Below are positions 1 through 5,681 of a stretch of DNA of 6,004 nt, one piece after another. The DNA lies in NCBI GenBank assembly GCA_030627905.1, contig DAOVRZ010000175.1, forward strand, positions 1 to 6,004, written 5' to 3'. The notes beneath the pieces are model-generated. The model made no database searches, had not been told where the DNA came from, and worked only from the letters and a program-made list of their open reading frames with translations. Position 1 is the stretch's first letter. Every line of letters begins with the position of its first letter. Position numbers and translations under genes: made by a program. This stretch comes from JAGMES01 sp023128035 (lineage in GTDB: Bacteria; Bacillota; Halanaerobiia; DY22613).

Positions 1-86
1 CTACATGTCGCAAGAATGGTAAAGGGGTGCTTGAGTCACTAATGAAAGCAATAAAAGGAGAACCCTTCATACCACAACAGAGATAG
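1..86 (+). CDS. C-terminal end of a probable transposase (partial)
   Basis: An open frame enters from the left edge (first full codon at 3) and stops at TAG 84-86, giving 27 residues that begin TCRKNGKGVLESLMKAIKG. The TCR-x-x-G-(x)-V-L-x-x-L pattern resembles the extreme C-terminus of DDE transposases of the IS66 type, as I recall that family, where it follows the catalytic domain. No catalytic residue is inside the window, so the family call rests on this short tail only. The gene points towards the hydrogenase operon (convergent) and is followed by a hairpin at 108-133. Whether the element is intact cannot be judged from here. It could also be the tail of an unrelated protein. Confidence 0.45.
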   Translation, partial: TCRKNGKGVLESLMKAIKGEPFIPQQR

Positions 87-107
87 ATACAAGATTCAAC
101 AAATAGC

Positions 108-133
108 AAAGGGACACTTGAGGGTGTCTCTTT
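108..133 (+). terminator. Hairpin after the transposase tail, possible terminator or element end
   Basis: AAAGGGACAC (108-117) pairs with GTGTCTCTTT (124-133) over 10 bp, with one G-T wobble and a 6-base loop. It lies 21 bases after the stop at 86. The T-rich 3' arm continues into ATTTGAG, so the U-tract is short and partly inside the stem. It would be a modest rho-independent terminator for the plus-strand gene. It could equally be part of the right end of the insertion element. Confidence 0.45.
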
Positions 134-142
134 ATTTGAGTT

Positions 143-213
143 GCCTACGTTTAGGCGTGGGGTCAAAGACTATGGCCTGATAATATCATAGGCATCCCAA
201 TAATGGAATGCCT
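143..213. repeat. Cluster of GCCT/AGGC hairpins in the gap
   Basis: GCCTA (143-147) and TAGGC (152-156) form a perfect 5-bp hairpin with loop CGTT. AGGCAT (190-195) and ATGCCT (208-213) form a second stem, extended inwards by CC/GG after one mismatch. A GCCT at 175-178 could instead pair with AGGC 190-193, so the second and third arrangements exclude each other. GCCT or its complement occurs five times in about 70 bases of otherwise AT-rich DNA. The first hairpin followed by GTGGGGTCAA (157-166) recalls the right end of IS200/IS605-type elements, but no tnpB-like coding sequence is visible next to it. No gene is seen in 87-307. Confidence 0.4.
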
Positions 214-247
214 GAGTAGTAACCAAATTTTAAGAGAAGAATAATTT

Positions 248-306
248 GAGATATTATAAAAGTCGATGTAATAACTACGTTATTACATCGACTTTTATAA
301 TATCTT
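248..306 (-). terminator. Long perfect hairpin at the operon end, probable terminator
   Basis: Bases 249-275 pair perfectly with 279-305 (27 bp) around a 3-base loop, and 248/306 add a G-T wobble. The hairpin begins one base past the TGA (310-308) of the last operon gene, where a terminator or 3'-end stabilising structure is expected. It has no clean U-tract after the stem in either direction, but the arms are rich in A and T (ACTTTTATAATATCT), so it could work both ways between the convergent transposase and the operon. Such a long perfect stem is more than termination needs. Confidence 0.65.
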
Positions 307-307
307 C

Positions 308-661
308 TCAAAATATAATTATTTTCGTTATATCTCCCTTTAAAGCTTGCTTATAAAATTCAGGCATCTGAGATGCTCCTTGTTGTATCATAAGAAGGTC
401 ATCCTTATCTAAAATTGTACGACATCCTAATGTTTGAATATATTCTTCAAATCTTGATTTGATCTTTAACACATTTAAATTACGAAGATAGTTAGCAATT
501 CTTTCTGAAAAAAGTTCTCCCTCACTTTCTCCCGAAAATATCAACATATACGTATAACGCTCATCTCCACTATTTAATTGTACCTCACCTATCCGCCCAA
601 TAATTACCACACTCCAGTTGTTACCTTCCCAATAACAATCTTTTAAATATTTAACGTTCAA
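308..661 (-). CDS. Unrecognised 117-residue protein, last gene of the hydrogenase operon
   Basis: I do not recognise this protein. The reading frame starts with TTG at 661, inside the last codons of the group B hydrogenase gene (11-bp overlap), and ends with TGA just before the long hairpin. The product is hydrophilic and mixed alpha/beta in appearance: a strand-like stretch around residues 17-29, a second at 36-43, then helix-rich sequence. It has two cysteines (C9, C80), no cluster-binding motif, no signal peptide and no membrane segment. The start is uncertain. The nearest Shine-Dalgarno-like element, AAGGAC (680-675), is 13 bases upstream, further than usual, so translation may depend on ribosomes finishing the hydrogenase gene. 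The next in-frame ATG is M39, with no ribosome binding site. It could be an accessory protein of the hydrogenase or a shortened remnant of a longer gene. Confidence 0.6.
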   Translation of the reverse strand: MNVKYLKDCYWEGNNWSVVIIGRIGEVQLNSGDERYTYMLIFSGESEGELFSERIANYLRNLNVLKIKSRFEEYIQTLGCRTILDKDDLLMIQQGASQMPEFYKQALKGDITKIIIF

Positions 662-2159
662 TCTTCTCAGCCAAGTCCTTTTTCATCTCTTCAGCACGTT
701 CATTCTCAGTAGCCAGTTTCCATTCAGACTTGTTAGCAAAATTCTGTACCAGTTTAGTGGTAACTTTCATATTCATCATATTACCAGGCCCACCTACGCA
801 ACCTCCATGACAACCCATACCTTCGATAAAGTTACAATCCAATTTGCCATTAGAAATTTGTTTTAATAGATCAACACAATTTGATAATCCATCTACCTGG
901 ATAGGTTTAAACATATCTTCTTTACCCTCTAATTTTAAAACTTCACCAATAACACTTTTTAAACCGCCAGCATAAGCAAAATTCCGTCCATGACGTGATG
1001 CATCATTAAGCTCCACTTTAGAATTATATTCTGTCAAGTTGATACCCATGCTTACCAGAATACAACCTAATTCTTCAAAGGTAAGAACTGCATCCAAACT
1101 CTCCTCACCCTTAGCTTCCAGTTTCTTTGTTATACATGGCCCGATAAAAATAACTTTCTCTTCTGGATTTTCTCGTTTTAAAGAACGGGCCAAAGCAATC
1201 ATTGGTGAAACAGTTAATGATGGGTAATCTGCAAACTCAGGAAAATGTTGTTCCACAAGACTAAGAAATGATGGGCAACAGGATGATGTCATAAATGGTT
1301 GATTTTCCTCTAGCCTTTCCACTAACTCATGGGCCTCATTCAATGCAACCATATCAGCACCGAGTGCTGCCTCATAGACATCAGTAAATCCAATCTGTTG
1401 AAGGGCAGCTTTGATTTTTTCTGGGCCAACCTTAGCCCCAAACTGGCCCAGAAACGATGGTGCCAGAATCGCCTTAACTCTTTCCTCTGAGTTTTTCAGC
1501 ATCTTAACGACCTGAACAATCTGAGTAGTATCTCCAATAGCACCAAAAGGACAACTTATCACACAGCTACCACACCCAACACATTTATCATAATCAATCG
1601 AGGCCTGACGTGTAAAATCTGCACGAATTGCTTTTACTGCACATGCACGTTCACAAGGGCGACTATTCTGATGAATTGCCCCAAAAGAACAGACATCTTT
1701 ACATCTTCCACACTCAATACATTTTCCTTGATCGATAAACGCCTTATTCTGAATAATAACAATGGCATTTTTAGGACAAACATTTTGACAGGAATGTGCA
1801 ACACAATTTCTACAAGCATCTGTAACAATAAATTTATCTATTGGACAGTGGTCACATGCTATACTCAAAACACGTATCACTTTTTCATCATCTTCTACGT
1901 TTTCAACCTCCGCAGCTAATTTAGAAAGAGGCGTATGTTTGTGTAAATCTGGATCAAAACCCATAGCTAGTTTAATCCGTTCACTTAAAATAGCCTGCTC
2001 TTTATATTCACAACACCGATAACGTGGAGTATCAGAGGTACAGAGAGTCTCAGGAATTGTTTCTATCTTCTCTACCAATTGATCTTTCATCGCCAACCTA
2101 GCAAGAGATATATAAACACGACGTTTAATTTTTGTCACTTCTGATACATTAGTATGCAT
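651..2159 (-). CDS. [FeFe] hydrogenase, group B (B1/B3-like), catalytic
   Basis: Monomeric cytoplasmic iron-only hydrogenase of 502 residues, expected to reduce protons to H2 (or the reverse) with reduced ferredoxin or a partner protein. All H-cluster loops are present: L1 TSSCCPSF with C294-C295, L2 GPCITKKLE with C342, and L3 EGMGCHGGCVGG with C450 and C454. The N-terminal part is rich in iron-sulfur motifs: C116-x2-C-x4-C-x3-C128, C147-x2-C-x2-C-x3-C157, C169-x3-C173 and C193-x2-C-x2-C-x3-C203. Further cysteines lie at C40, C49-C50, C102 and C105. The early motif PRYRCCEYKEQAI (45-57) is typical, as I recall, of the group B1/B3 family. The frame stays open to an ATG at 2213, but that lies inside the upstream gene. 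ATG 2159 has GGAG eight bases upstream and gives the usual family N-terminus. In hfs-type operons this position holds the second hydrogenase gene. The subgroup is my assignment from motifs only. Confidence 0.93.
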   Translation of the reverse strand: MHTNVSEVTKIKRRVYISLARLAMKDQLVEKIETIPETLCTSDTPRYRCCEYKEQAILSERIKLAMGFDPDLHKHTPLSKLAAEVENVEDDEKVIRVLSIACDHCPIDKFIVTDACRNCVAHSCQNVCPKNAIVIIQNKAFIDQGKCIECGRCKDVCSFGAIHQNSRPCERACAVKAIRADFTRQASIDYDKCVGCGSCVISCPFGAIGDTTQIVQVVKMLKNSEERVKAILAPSFLGQFGAKVGPEKIKAALQQIGFTDVYEAALGADMVALNEAHELVERLEENQPFMTSSCCPSFLSLVEQHFPEFADYPSLTVSPMIALARSLKRENPEEKVIFIGPCITKKLEAKGEESLDAVLTFEELGCILVSMGINLTEYNSKVELNDASRHGRNFAYAGGLKSVIGEVLKLEGKEDMFKPIQVDGLSNCVDLLKQISNGKLDCNFIEGMGCHGGCVGGPGNMMNMKVTTKLVQNFANKSEWKLATENERAEEMKKDLAEKIER

Positions 2160-2165
2160 ATACAT

Positions 2166-2174
2166 CACTCCTCT
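2166..2174 (-). promoter_or_regulatory. Ribosome binding site that fixes the group B hydrogenase start
   Basis: AGAGGAGTG on the minus strand immediately follows and overlaps the TAG stop of the small [2Fe-2S] gene. Its GGAG core (2171-2168) is 8 bases from ATG 2159 but only 2 bases from ATG 2165. This favours 2159 (protein beginning MHTNVSEV) and argues against the much longer start at 2213. Confidence 0.7.
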
Positions 2175-2412
2175 AAACTTCCAACAAAGCAGTAATTTTT
2201 TGAATAAGTTCATCAGGGGTCATTGGTGCACAAATTTCTCCATTAATACGAACAGCAGGAGAATTTTCACAAGATTTCAAACATGGTACTGTTTTAAGAT
2301 GGATTAATTCCAACTGTGCTTTAGAAATACTCTGAACTGCACTTAGTAAATCTTGTGCTCCCATTAGATGACAAGGTGTTCCTACACATATTTCTACTGT
2401 GCATTTTTTCAT
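2173..2412 (-). CDS. Thioredoxin-like [2Fe-2S] ferredoxin, partner of the group B hydrogenase
   Basis: A 79-residue protein of the thioredoxin-like [2Fe-2S] family, related to the cluster domain of the 24-kDa (NuoE-type) subunit of complex I. The four expected ligands are present as C9-VGTP-C14 and C44-LKS-C48. It is about half the length of full NuoE and lacks that protein's N-terminal helical region, so it is a stand-alone cluster domain. It probably carries single electrons to or from the hydrogenase encoded 13 bases downstream. Its own site AGAGGTGAT lies 5 bases before ATG 2412, and the gene starts 23 bases after the phosphatase stop. The 5314-5565 gene has the same fold and motif, and each of the two precedes a hydrogenase. 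The physiological electron partner is inferred, not shown. Confidence 0.87.
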   Translation of the reverse strand: MKKCTVEICVGTPCHLMGAQDLLSAVQSISKAQLELIHLKTVPCLKSCENSPAVRINGEICAPMTPDELIQKITALLEV

Positions 2413-2435
2413 ATACTATCACCTCTTCTTTAAAC

Positions 2436-3584
2436 TCAAAACCACTCTATTTTTAACTTTTTGTGTAGTCGTTCCAAATAACCAATCAAACGCTCAATAA
2501 CTTGTGCACGAATCCCCAAATCAACAGGAAGATTTAAATTCTGATGAGCTTCATTTACAGCACGTCCAACTAACATTGTAATTTCATCACTCTTTAACAA
2601 TTCTCTTGCCAGCAAAGAAGCACCATCCTCACCTAGTGGCATCTCAGGATACCGATAATCTTGTAAAATTTGAAGAGTTCGATTCAAAGTCAGAAGCCCC
2701 TCTGTAACCAAATCAACTCCCTCAATATAAGAGACAGGCGGAATATCTGGATCTACATAGTCAAATGTACATTCTAACTCTCTATCCATCTCTCTAGCAT
2801 AAATCTGAGCTGTAGTACCTCCACAGATCACTTTTCTACCTCTAACACCGATTAATTTGCGAGCTATCACCAGATCGTCTGCTTCTTCTACAGGTGGGCC
2901 AGTCATCACTGTCAGATAACTAGGCACTCTAAGCTGTGCCCCTAAAATTGTAAAATCATCTCCTGGTTTCATCACATAATAGGCTTGACAGATTTTAATC
3001 ATCTTCTCAATCATCTGTTTTAGAGACGTTTTTTTTGCCGATAATTCTTCCAAATGCTGTGTTACTCCATCCCATCCAAGCCCAAAATCCATCAGACCCC
3101 CTATACCAGCATGTAAAACGCCATCACTGGCGATAAAGATACAATCACCTTTTTCCATTTGAAAAAATGCTTCTTTAATCAATCTACCCTTAATCATTTT
3201 CTCCTTCATCTCTAGTTGACGAATTCTCCTTTTCCTGAGCAAAAACGCAGGTGGAGAATCTAACTCAACAAGATAAGCTGCACCATCATTATATATCTTT
3301 AAAATAGCTAAAGTAGAATAAGCCATCCCTCTAACTTGACATATTGGCAAAGTCTCAATTATTGTCTCAATTATTTCTTCTAAGGGCAATCCCTTTTCAA
3401 TTAAACCAATAGCGATTTTCGAAGTAAGAGTAGCAAGAATACTTGCTTTCACACCACTACCCAAGCCATCGGATAAGACCATAATGCTATTATCTTCTTT
3501 TTTTATCATTTCAACATGATCACCACAAAGTTCTTCTCCATAACGAGACATGCTCTGATAAAAATTTTCTACAACAAAATTCAC
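2436..3584 (-). CDS. SpoIIE/PP2C-type serine phosphatase with an extra C-terminal domain
   Basis: A 382-residue soluble protein. Residues 1-217 look like a SpoIIE-type PP2C phosphatase domain, which removes phosphate from serine or threonine on partner proteins. The metal-binding acidic residues are all there: D22 in CGDH, D39 in LSDGLGSG, D154 in ASDGVLHAG and D210 in KPGDDFTIL, so it should be active. Residues 218-382 form a second region of unknown function with the motif CGGTTAQIYARE and the stretch YIEGVDLVTEG. I recall this tail in phosphatases next to PAS hydrogenases. The start is GTG 3584, sharing GTGA with the stop of the PAS hydrogenase gene, so the two proteins are probably made in fixed proportion. 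In related HydS neighbourhoods such a phosphatase is proposed to be the output of hydrogen sensing. Its substrate is unknown, and no anti-sigma factor, antagonist or kinase is encoded in the window. Confidence 0.87.
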   Translation of the reverse strand: MNFVVENFYQSMSRYGEELCGDHVEMIKKEDNSIMVLSDGLGSGVKASILATLTSKIAIGLIEKGLPLEEIIETIIETLPICQVRGMAYSTLAILKIYNDGAAYLVELDSPPAFLLRKRRIRQLEMKEKMIKGRLIKEAFFQMEKGDCIFIASDGVLHAGIGGLMDFGLGWDGVTQHLEELSAKKTSLKQMIEKMIKICQAYYVMKPGDDFTILGAQLRVPSYLTVMTGPPVEEADDLVIARKLIGVRGRKVICGGTTAQIYAREMDRELECTFDYVDPDIPPVSYIEGVDLVTEGLLTLNRTLQILQDYRYPEMPLGEDGASLLARELLKSDEITMLVGRAVNEAHQNLNLPVDLGIRAQVIERLIGYLERLHKKLKIEWF

Positions 3585-5317
3585 CTACTTTCACCATCCT
3601 CAATCAACTCTGTGAGCTCATATAATGCTGCTTTCGTTTCAACTGTTGTTTCTCCTAATAGCATTGCTATCTCTTGTACTACTTTCATTTGTTTATGAAC
3701 AACATCTGCAGTCTTTTCAATGGCCATCCTCTTCATTTTACGAACCTGTTCTTTCTGTTCTTCATGACCAGTAATATCGGTAAATATACCTACAATCACT
3801 CTATACTCTTCAATTGAAAAGATTGTTTGATCCGTAACAAGCTTATATTGGTCATATTTAACTTTATGGTGAACAATCGGCTTTTTTTCTTCCCAAACTT
3901 TTTGAAATAATTGATGATCAATAAAGCGATATAGAAACTGACCAATAGGAGATTCATTCTTTCGATTAAACATCCTATTTGCAACAGGATTAAATTCCTG
4001 TACTTTCATATTCTGATCTACAACAATTATCGCATTATGAGAAGATTCAACAATTACATGTGACAGTGATTCAAAGCGCTCTTTCATAAAAGGAATACAC
4101 ATCTTTTCTTCAGCTAATCCTTGAAAAACTGCAATCGCTTTTTCACGACAGGTCTTATATCCACAACCACCACAGTTAGTCTCGTCCTCTTTGCTAAACT
4201 TACCGATTCTTTTTAAGATTTCCCGAATCTCTTCCTCAGAAGGCATAGGATAGATTGACTTACGATTGGAATAATTTCTAGTTAAACTCAGATTAAAAGT
4301 AGGAACCAGCTTTACTGATTGTTCTTTTAGCTGAATCTGTTTCTCCCTCTCTCTATTATGCTTAACAATCAGTTGTCGCCGTGTAGCTCCCCCTAAAGGA
4401 GTATCAACTTCTGGCCCATTAATACACCCACCCCGGCAAGCCATCATTTCCAAAAAGACAGGTTTAATTCGCCCTACTTTGATATCCTCCATCGTCTTCA
4501 TGCACTCTTCAATCCCGGTCACAGCCAGAATCTGATCTTCTGGATATTCTACCTTTAAAGCAGCACATTGTAACAATCCACCCCGAATCGGATAGTTTCT
4601 TGGCCAGTCTGATTGCTCATAGTCAAAGTCAGCTGGATTTATTTTACTTAAATCTATTCCCTTTTCATTAAAAAGTCGGTTTAATTGCCTGAAAGTTAGA
4701 ACCAGATCCACTCCTCCTGCTGCTTCAGGTCGAGTTAATTCATCCATCTTTGCAAGACATGGACCTATGAAGATAACTTTTATATCTTCACCATACATCT
4801 GCTTTAAAATCTGCCCATGAGCCATCATTGGTGATACCACTGGAGCCAAATAAGGAATCATCTCTGGATGATGCTTTTCAATCAAATTTACAATAGCTGG
4901 ACAACAAGCTGAGATTAAAGGTTTATTCTGTGACTGAATTAATCTTATATATTCTTTAGCTACATAGTTAGCTCCATGAACTGTTTCAGTAACATAAGTA
5001 AAACCAAGTTGTTTTAACCCACCTACCAATCGTCTATAATCATCTATCTCCATTGTAGCAATAAAAGACGGTGCTACAGAGGCTACCAGAGGTGTGCATG
5101 TATCAGCGTCCAAGTATTTCTTCAACTCAACAGTAGCATCATAAGGTACTTTCGCTTTTTGTGGGCAAACATTGATACACCGACCACAATATATACACTT
5201 ATCGTGAATAATCCGAGCCTGATCCTGTCCAAAACCAATCGCTCCAACAGGGCAATAACGCAAACAACGATGACAATCTTTGCATGTTGCTTCAAGAACA
5301 GATAGAATTTCCATCAT
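3581..5317 (-). CDS. hfsB: [FeFe] hydrogenase with C-terminal 4Fe-4S and PAS domains (HfsB/HydS-like)
   Basis: A 578-residue cytoplasmic protein joining a hydrogenase to a sensor. In order: two ferredoxin-type [4Fe-4S] motifs (C12, 15, 18, 22 and C41, 44, 47, 51); an H-cluster domain (about 75-310) with L1 SACCP (C138-C139), L2 GPCLAKMDE (C187) and L3 EMMACRGGCINGP (C294, C298); an extra cluster motif C382-x2-C-x4-C-x16-C407; a PAS domain (about 412-520, starting near FESLSHVIVESSHNAIIVVD); and a charged helical tail (525-578). There is no histidine-kinase ATPase domain. The layout matches HfsB of Thermoanaerobacterium saccharolyticum, part of its main H2-producing operon, and the M2e/HydS class of putative sensory hydrogenases. 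Unlike the reported group C HydS of Thermotoga maritima, it keeps the cysteine (C138) at the proton-relay position, so it may be catalytic as well. It overlaps its neighbours by 4 bp on both sides. ATG 5317 or ATG 5314 could be the start, with AGGTG 4 or 7 bases upstream. The symbol is by architecture, not by alignment. Confidence 0.92.
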   Translation of the reverse strand: MMEILSVLEATCKDCHRCLRYCPVGAIGFGQDQARIIHDKCIYCGRCINVCPQKAKVPYDATVELKKYLDADTCTPLVASVAPSFIATMEIDDYRRLVGGLKQLGFTYVTETVHGANYVAKEYIRLIQSQNKPLISACCPAIVNLIEKHHPEMIPYLAPVVSPMMAHGQILKQMYGEDIKVIFIGPCLAKMDELTRPEAAGGVDLVLTFRQLNRLFNEKGIDLSKINPADFDYEQSDWPRNYPIRGGLLQCAALKVEYPEDQILAVTGIEECMKTMEDIKVGRIKPVFLEMMACRGGCINGPEVDTPLGGATRRQLIVKHNREREKQIQLKEQSVKLVPTFNLSLTRNYSNRKSIYPMPSEEEIREILKRIGKFSKEDETNCGGCGYKTCREKAIAVFQGLAEEKMCIPFMKERFESLSHVIVESSHNAIIVVDQNMKVQEFNPVANRMFNRKNESPIGQFLYRFIDHQLFQKVWEEKKPIVHHKVKYDQYKLVTDQTIFSIEEYRVIVGIFTDITGHEEQKEQVRKMKRMAIEKTADVVHKQMKVVQEIAMLLGETTVETKAALYELTELIEDGESR

Positions 5318-5565
5318 GCTTCACCTTCCTTAAAAATTTCCTTGTGAAAAATTTCTCTTGCATTATCAGGTGAAACCTTACTAATTAATTTTTCTCCTAC
5401 TTTGATCGTTACACCTTGTGTACAGTTTTTTTGGCAAAAACATGCTTTTAGGTGAATTTTTACTTCTAACTGATGTGTTTTAACCATCTCCTGAAAAATC
5501 TTTACCACCTGATATGCTCCCTTTAAATGGCAACTACTTCCCACACAGATCTGCACTTCCTGCAT
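5314..5565 (-). CDS. Thioredoxin-like [2Fe-2S] ferredoxin, first gene of the operon
   Basis: An 83-residue stand-alone [2Fe-2S] domain of the NuoE/thioredoxin-like family, with ligands C7-VGSS-C12 and C44-QKN-C48. An additional cysteine, C42, makes the second motif CFCQKNC. It is the first gene after the promoter. Its start, ATG 5565, is set by AAGAGGTG (5580-5573), 7 bases upstream. Its stop overlaps the start of the PAS hydrogenase as ATGA, which points to coupled synthesis and direct partnership, probably electron exchange with the ferredoxin-type clusters of that protein. It resembles the second small protein of the operon (both share the CVG-x-x-CHL-x-GA opening), consistent with an ancient duplication. 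Direct electron transfer to the PAS protein is inferred. Confidence 0.86.
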   Translation of the reverse strand: MQEVQICVGSSCHLKGAYQVVKIFQEMVKTHQLEVKIHLKACFCQKNCTQGVTIKVGEKLISKVSPDNAREIFHKEIFKEGEA

Positions 5566-5626
5566 CGTTGAACACCTCTTTTACTATATAATATAAAACA
5601 TTACGTCATAAGTTGTATTAATCAAA

Positions 5627-5658
5627 TATAATATTGTGAATCTTTTCACAATATTATA
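5627..5658 (-). promoter_or_regulatory. Rex-type redox operator overlapping the -10 box
   Basis: A perfect inverted repeat with 14-bp arms (5627-5640 and 5645-5658) around a 4-base centre. Its core, 5634-5651, is TTGTGAA-TCTT-TTCACAA, matching the known Firmicute Rex consensus TTGTGAA-N4-TTCACAA. One arm contains the -10 hexamer, and the centre lies about 4 bases past the predicted start point, so binding should block RNA polymerase. Rex releases DNA when NADH is high, which fits control of H2 production. The core also fits the CRP/FNR pattern TGTGA-N6-TCACA. For that family the position would still mean repression. Confidence 0.87.
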
Positions 5659-5681
5659 CACTATTTTTCTTTATTTGTCAA
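5653..5681 (-). promoter_or_regulatory. Consensus sigma-A promoter of the hydrogenase operon
   Basis: On the minus strand the -35 box TTGACA (5681-5676) and -10 box TATAAT (5658-5653) are both perfect and separated by 17 bases. Transcription should begin near 5646, leaving a leader of about 80 bases before ATG 5565. The leader is AT-rich and I see no riboswitch or attenuator in it. So strong a promoter suggests high expression limited mainly by the overlapping operator. Confidence 0.87.

Noticed and set aside
1..86. TnpB (IS200/IS605) C-terminus
   Set aside because: The tail lacks the zinc-ribbon cysteines and the usual end of TnpB; an IS66-like transposase tail is a better, though still tentative, match.
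1039..1919. Short plus- and minus-strand open frames within the group B hydrogenase gene (1039-1227, 1634-1828, 1671-1919)
   Set aside because: They lie wholly inside a strongly supported gene, have no recognisable product, and reflect cysteine-rich and AT-rich coding in other frames.
2160..2213. A start at ATG 2213 giving a 520-residue group B hydrogenase
   Set aside because: The extra 18 residues lie inside the upstream [2Fe-2S] gene and have no ribosome binding site; ATG 2159 has GGAG eight bases upstream and fits the family N-terminus.
3516..3984. Open frames at 3516-3698 (+) and 3796-3984 (-)
   Set aside because: Both overlap well-supported PAS hydrogenase or phosphatase coding sequence and show no domain or convincing start.
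3581..4085. A complete histidine kinase at the end of the PAS hydrogenase
   Set aside because: There is a PAS domain and a helix with a histidine, but no ATP-binding domain before the stop, so autophosphorylation is not supported.
5585..5626. A second promoter in the leader (TTGATT with TATATT-like boxes)
   Set aside because: The boxes are weak, the spacing is poor and the region is so AT-rich that such matches are expected by chance; the consensus promoter just upstream explains transcription.
5566..5646. Riboswitch or attenuator in the operon leader
   Set aside because: The roughly 80-base leader is AT-rich with no conserved aptamer motif, no terminator-like hairpin and no leader peptide that I can see.
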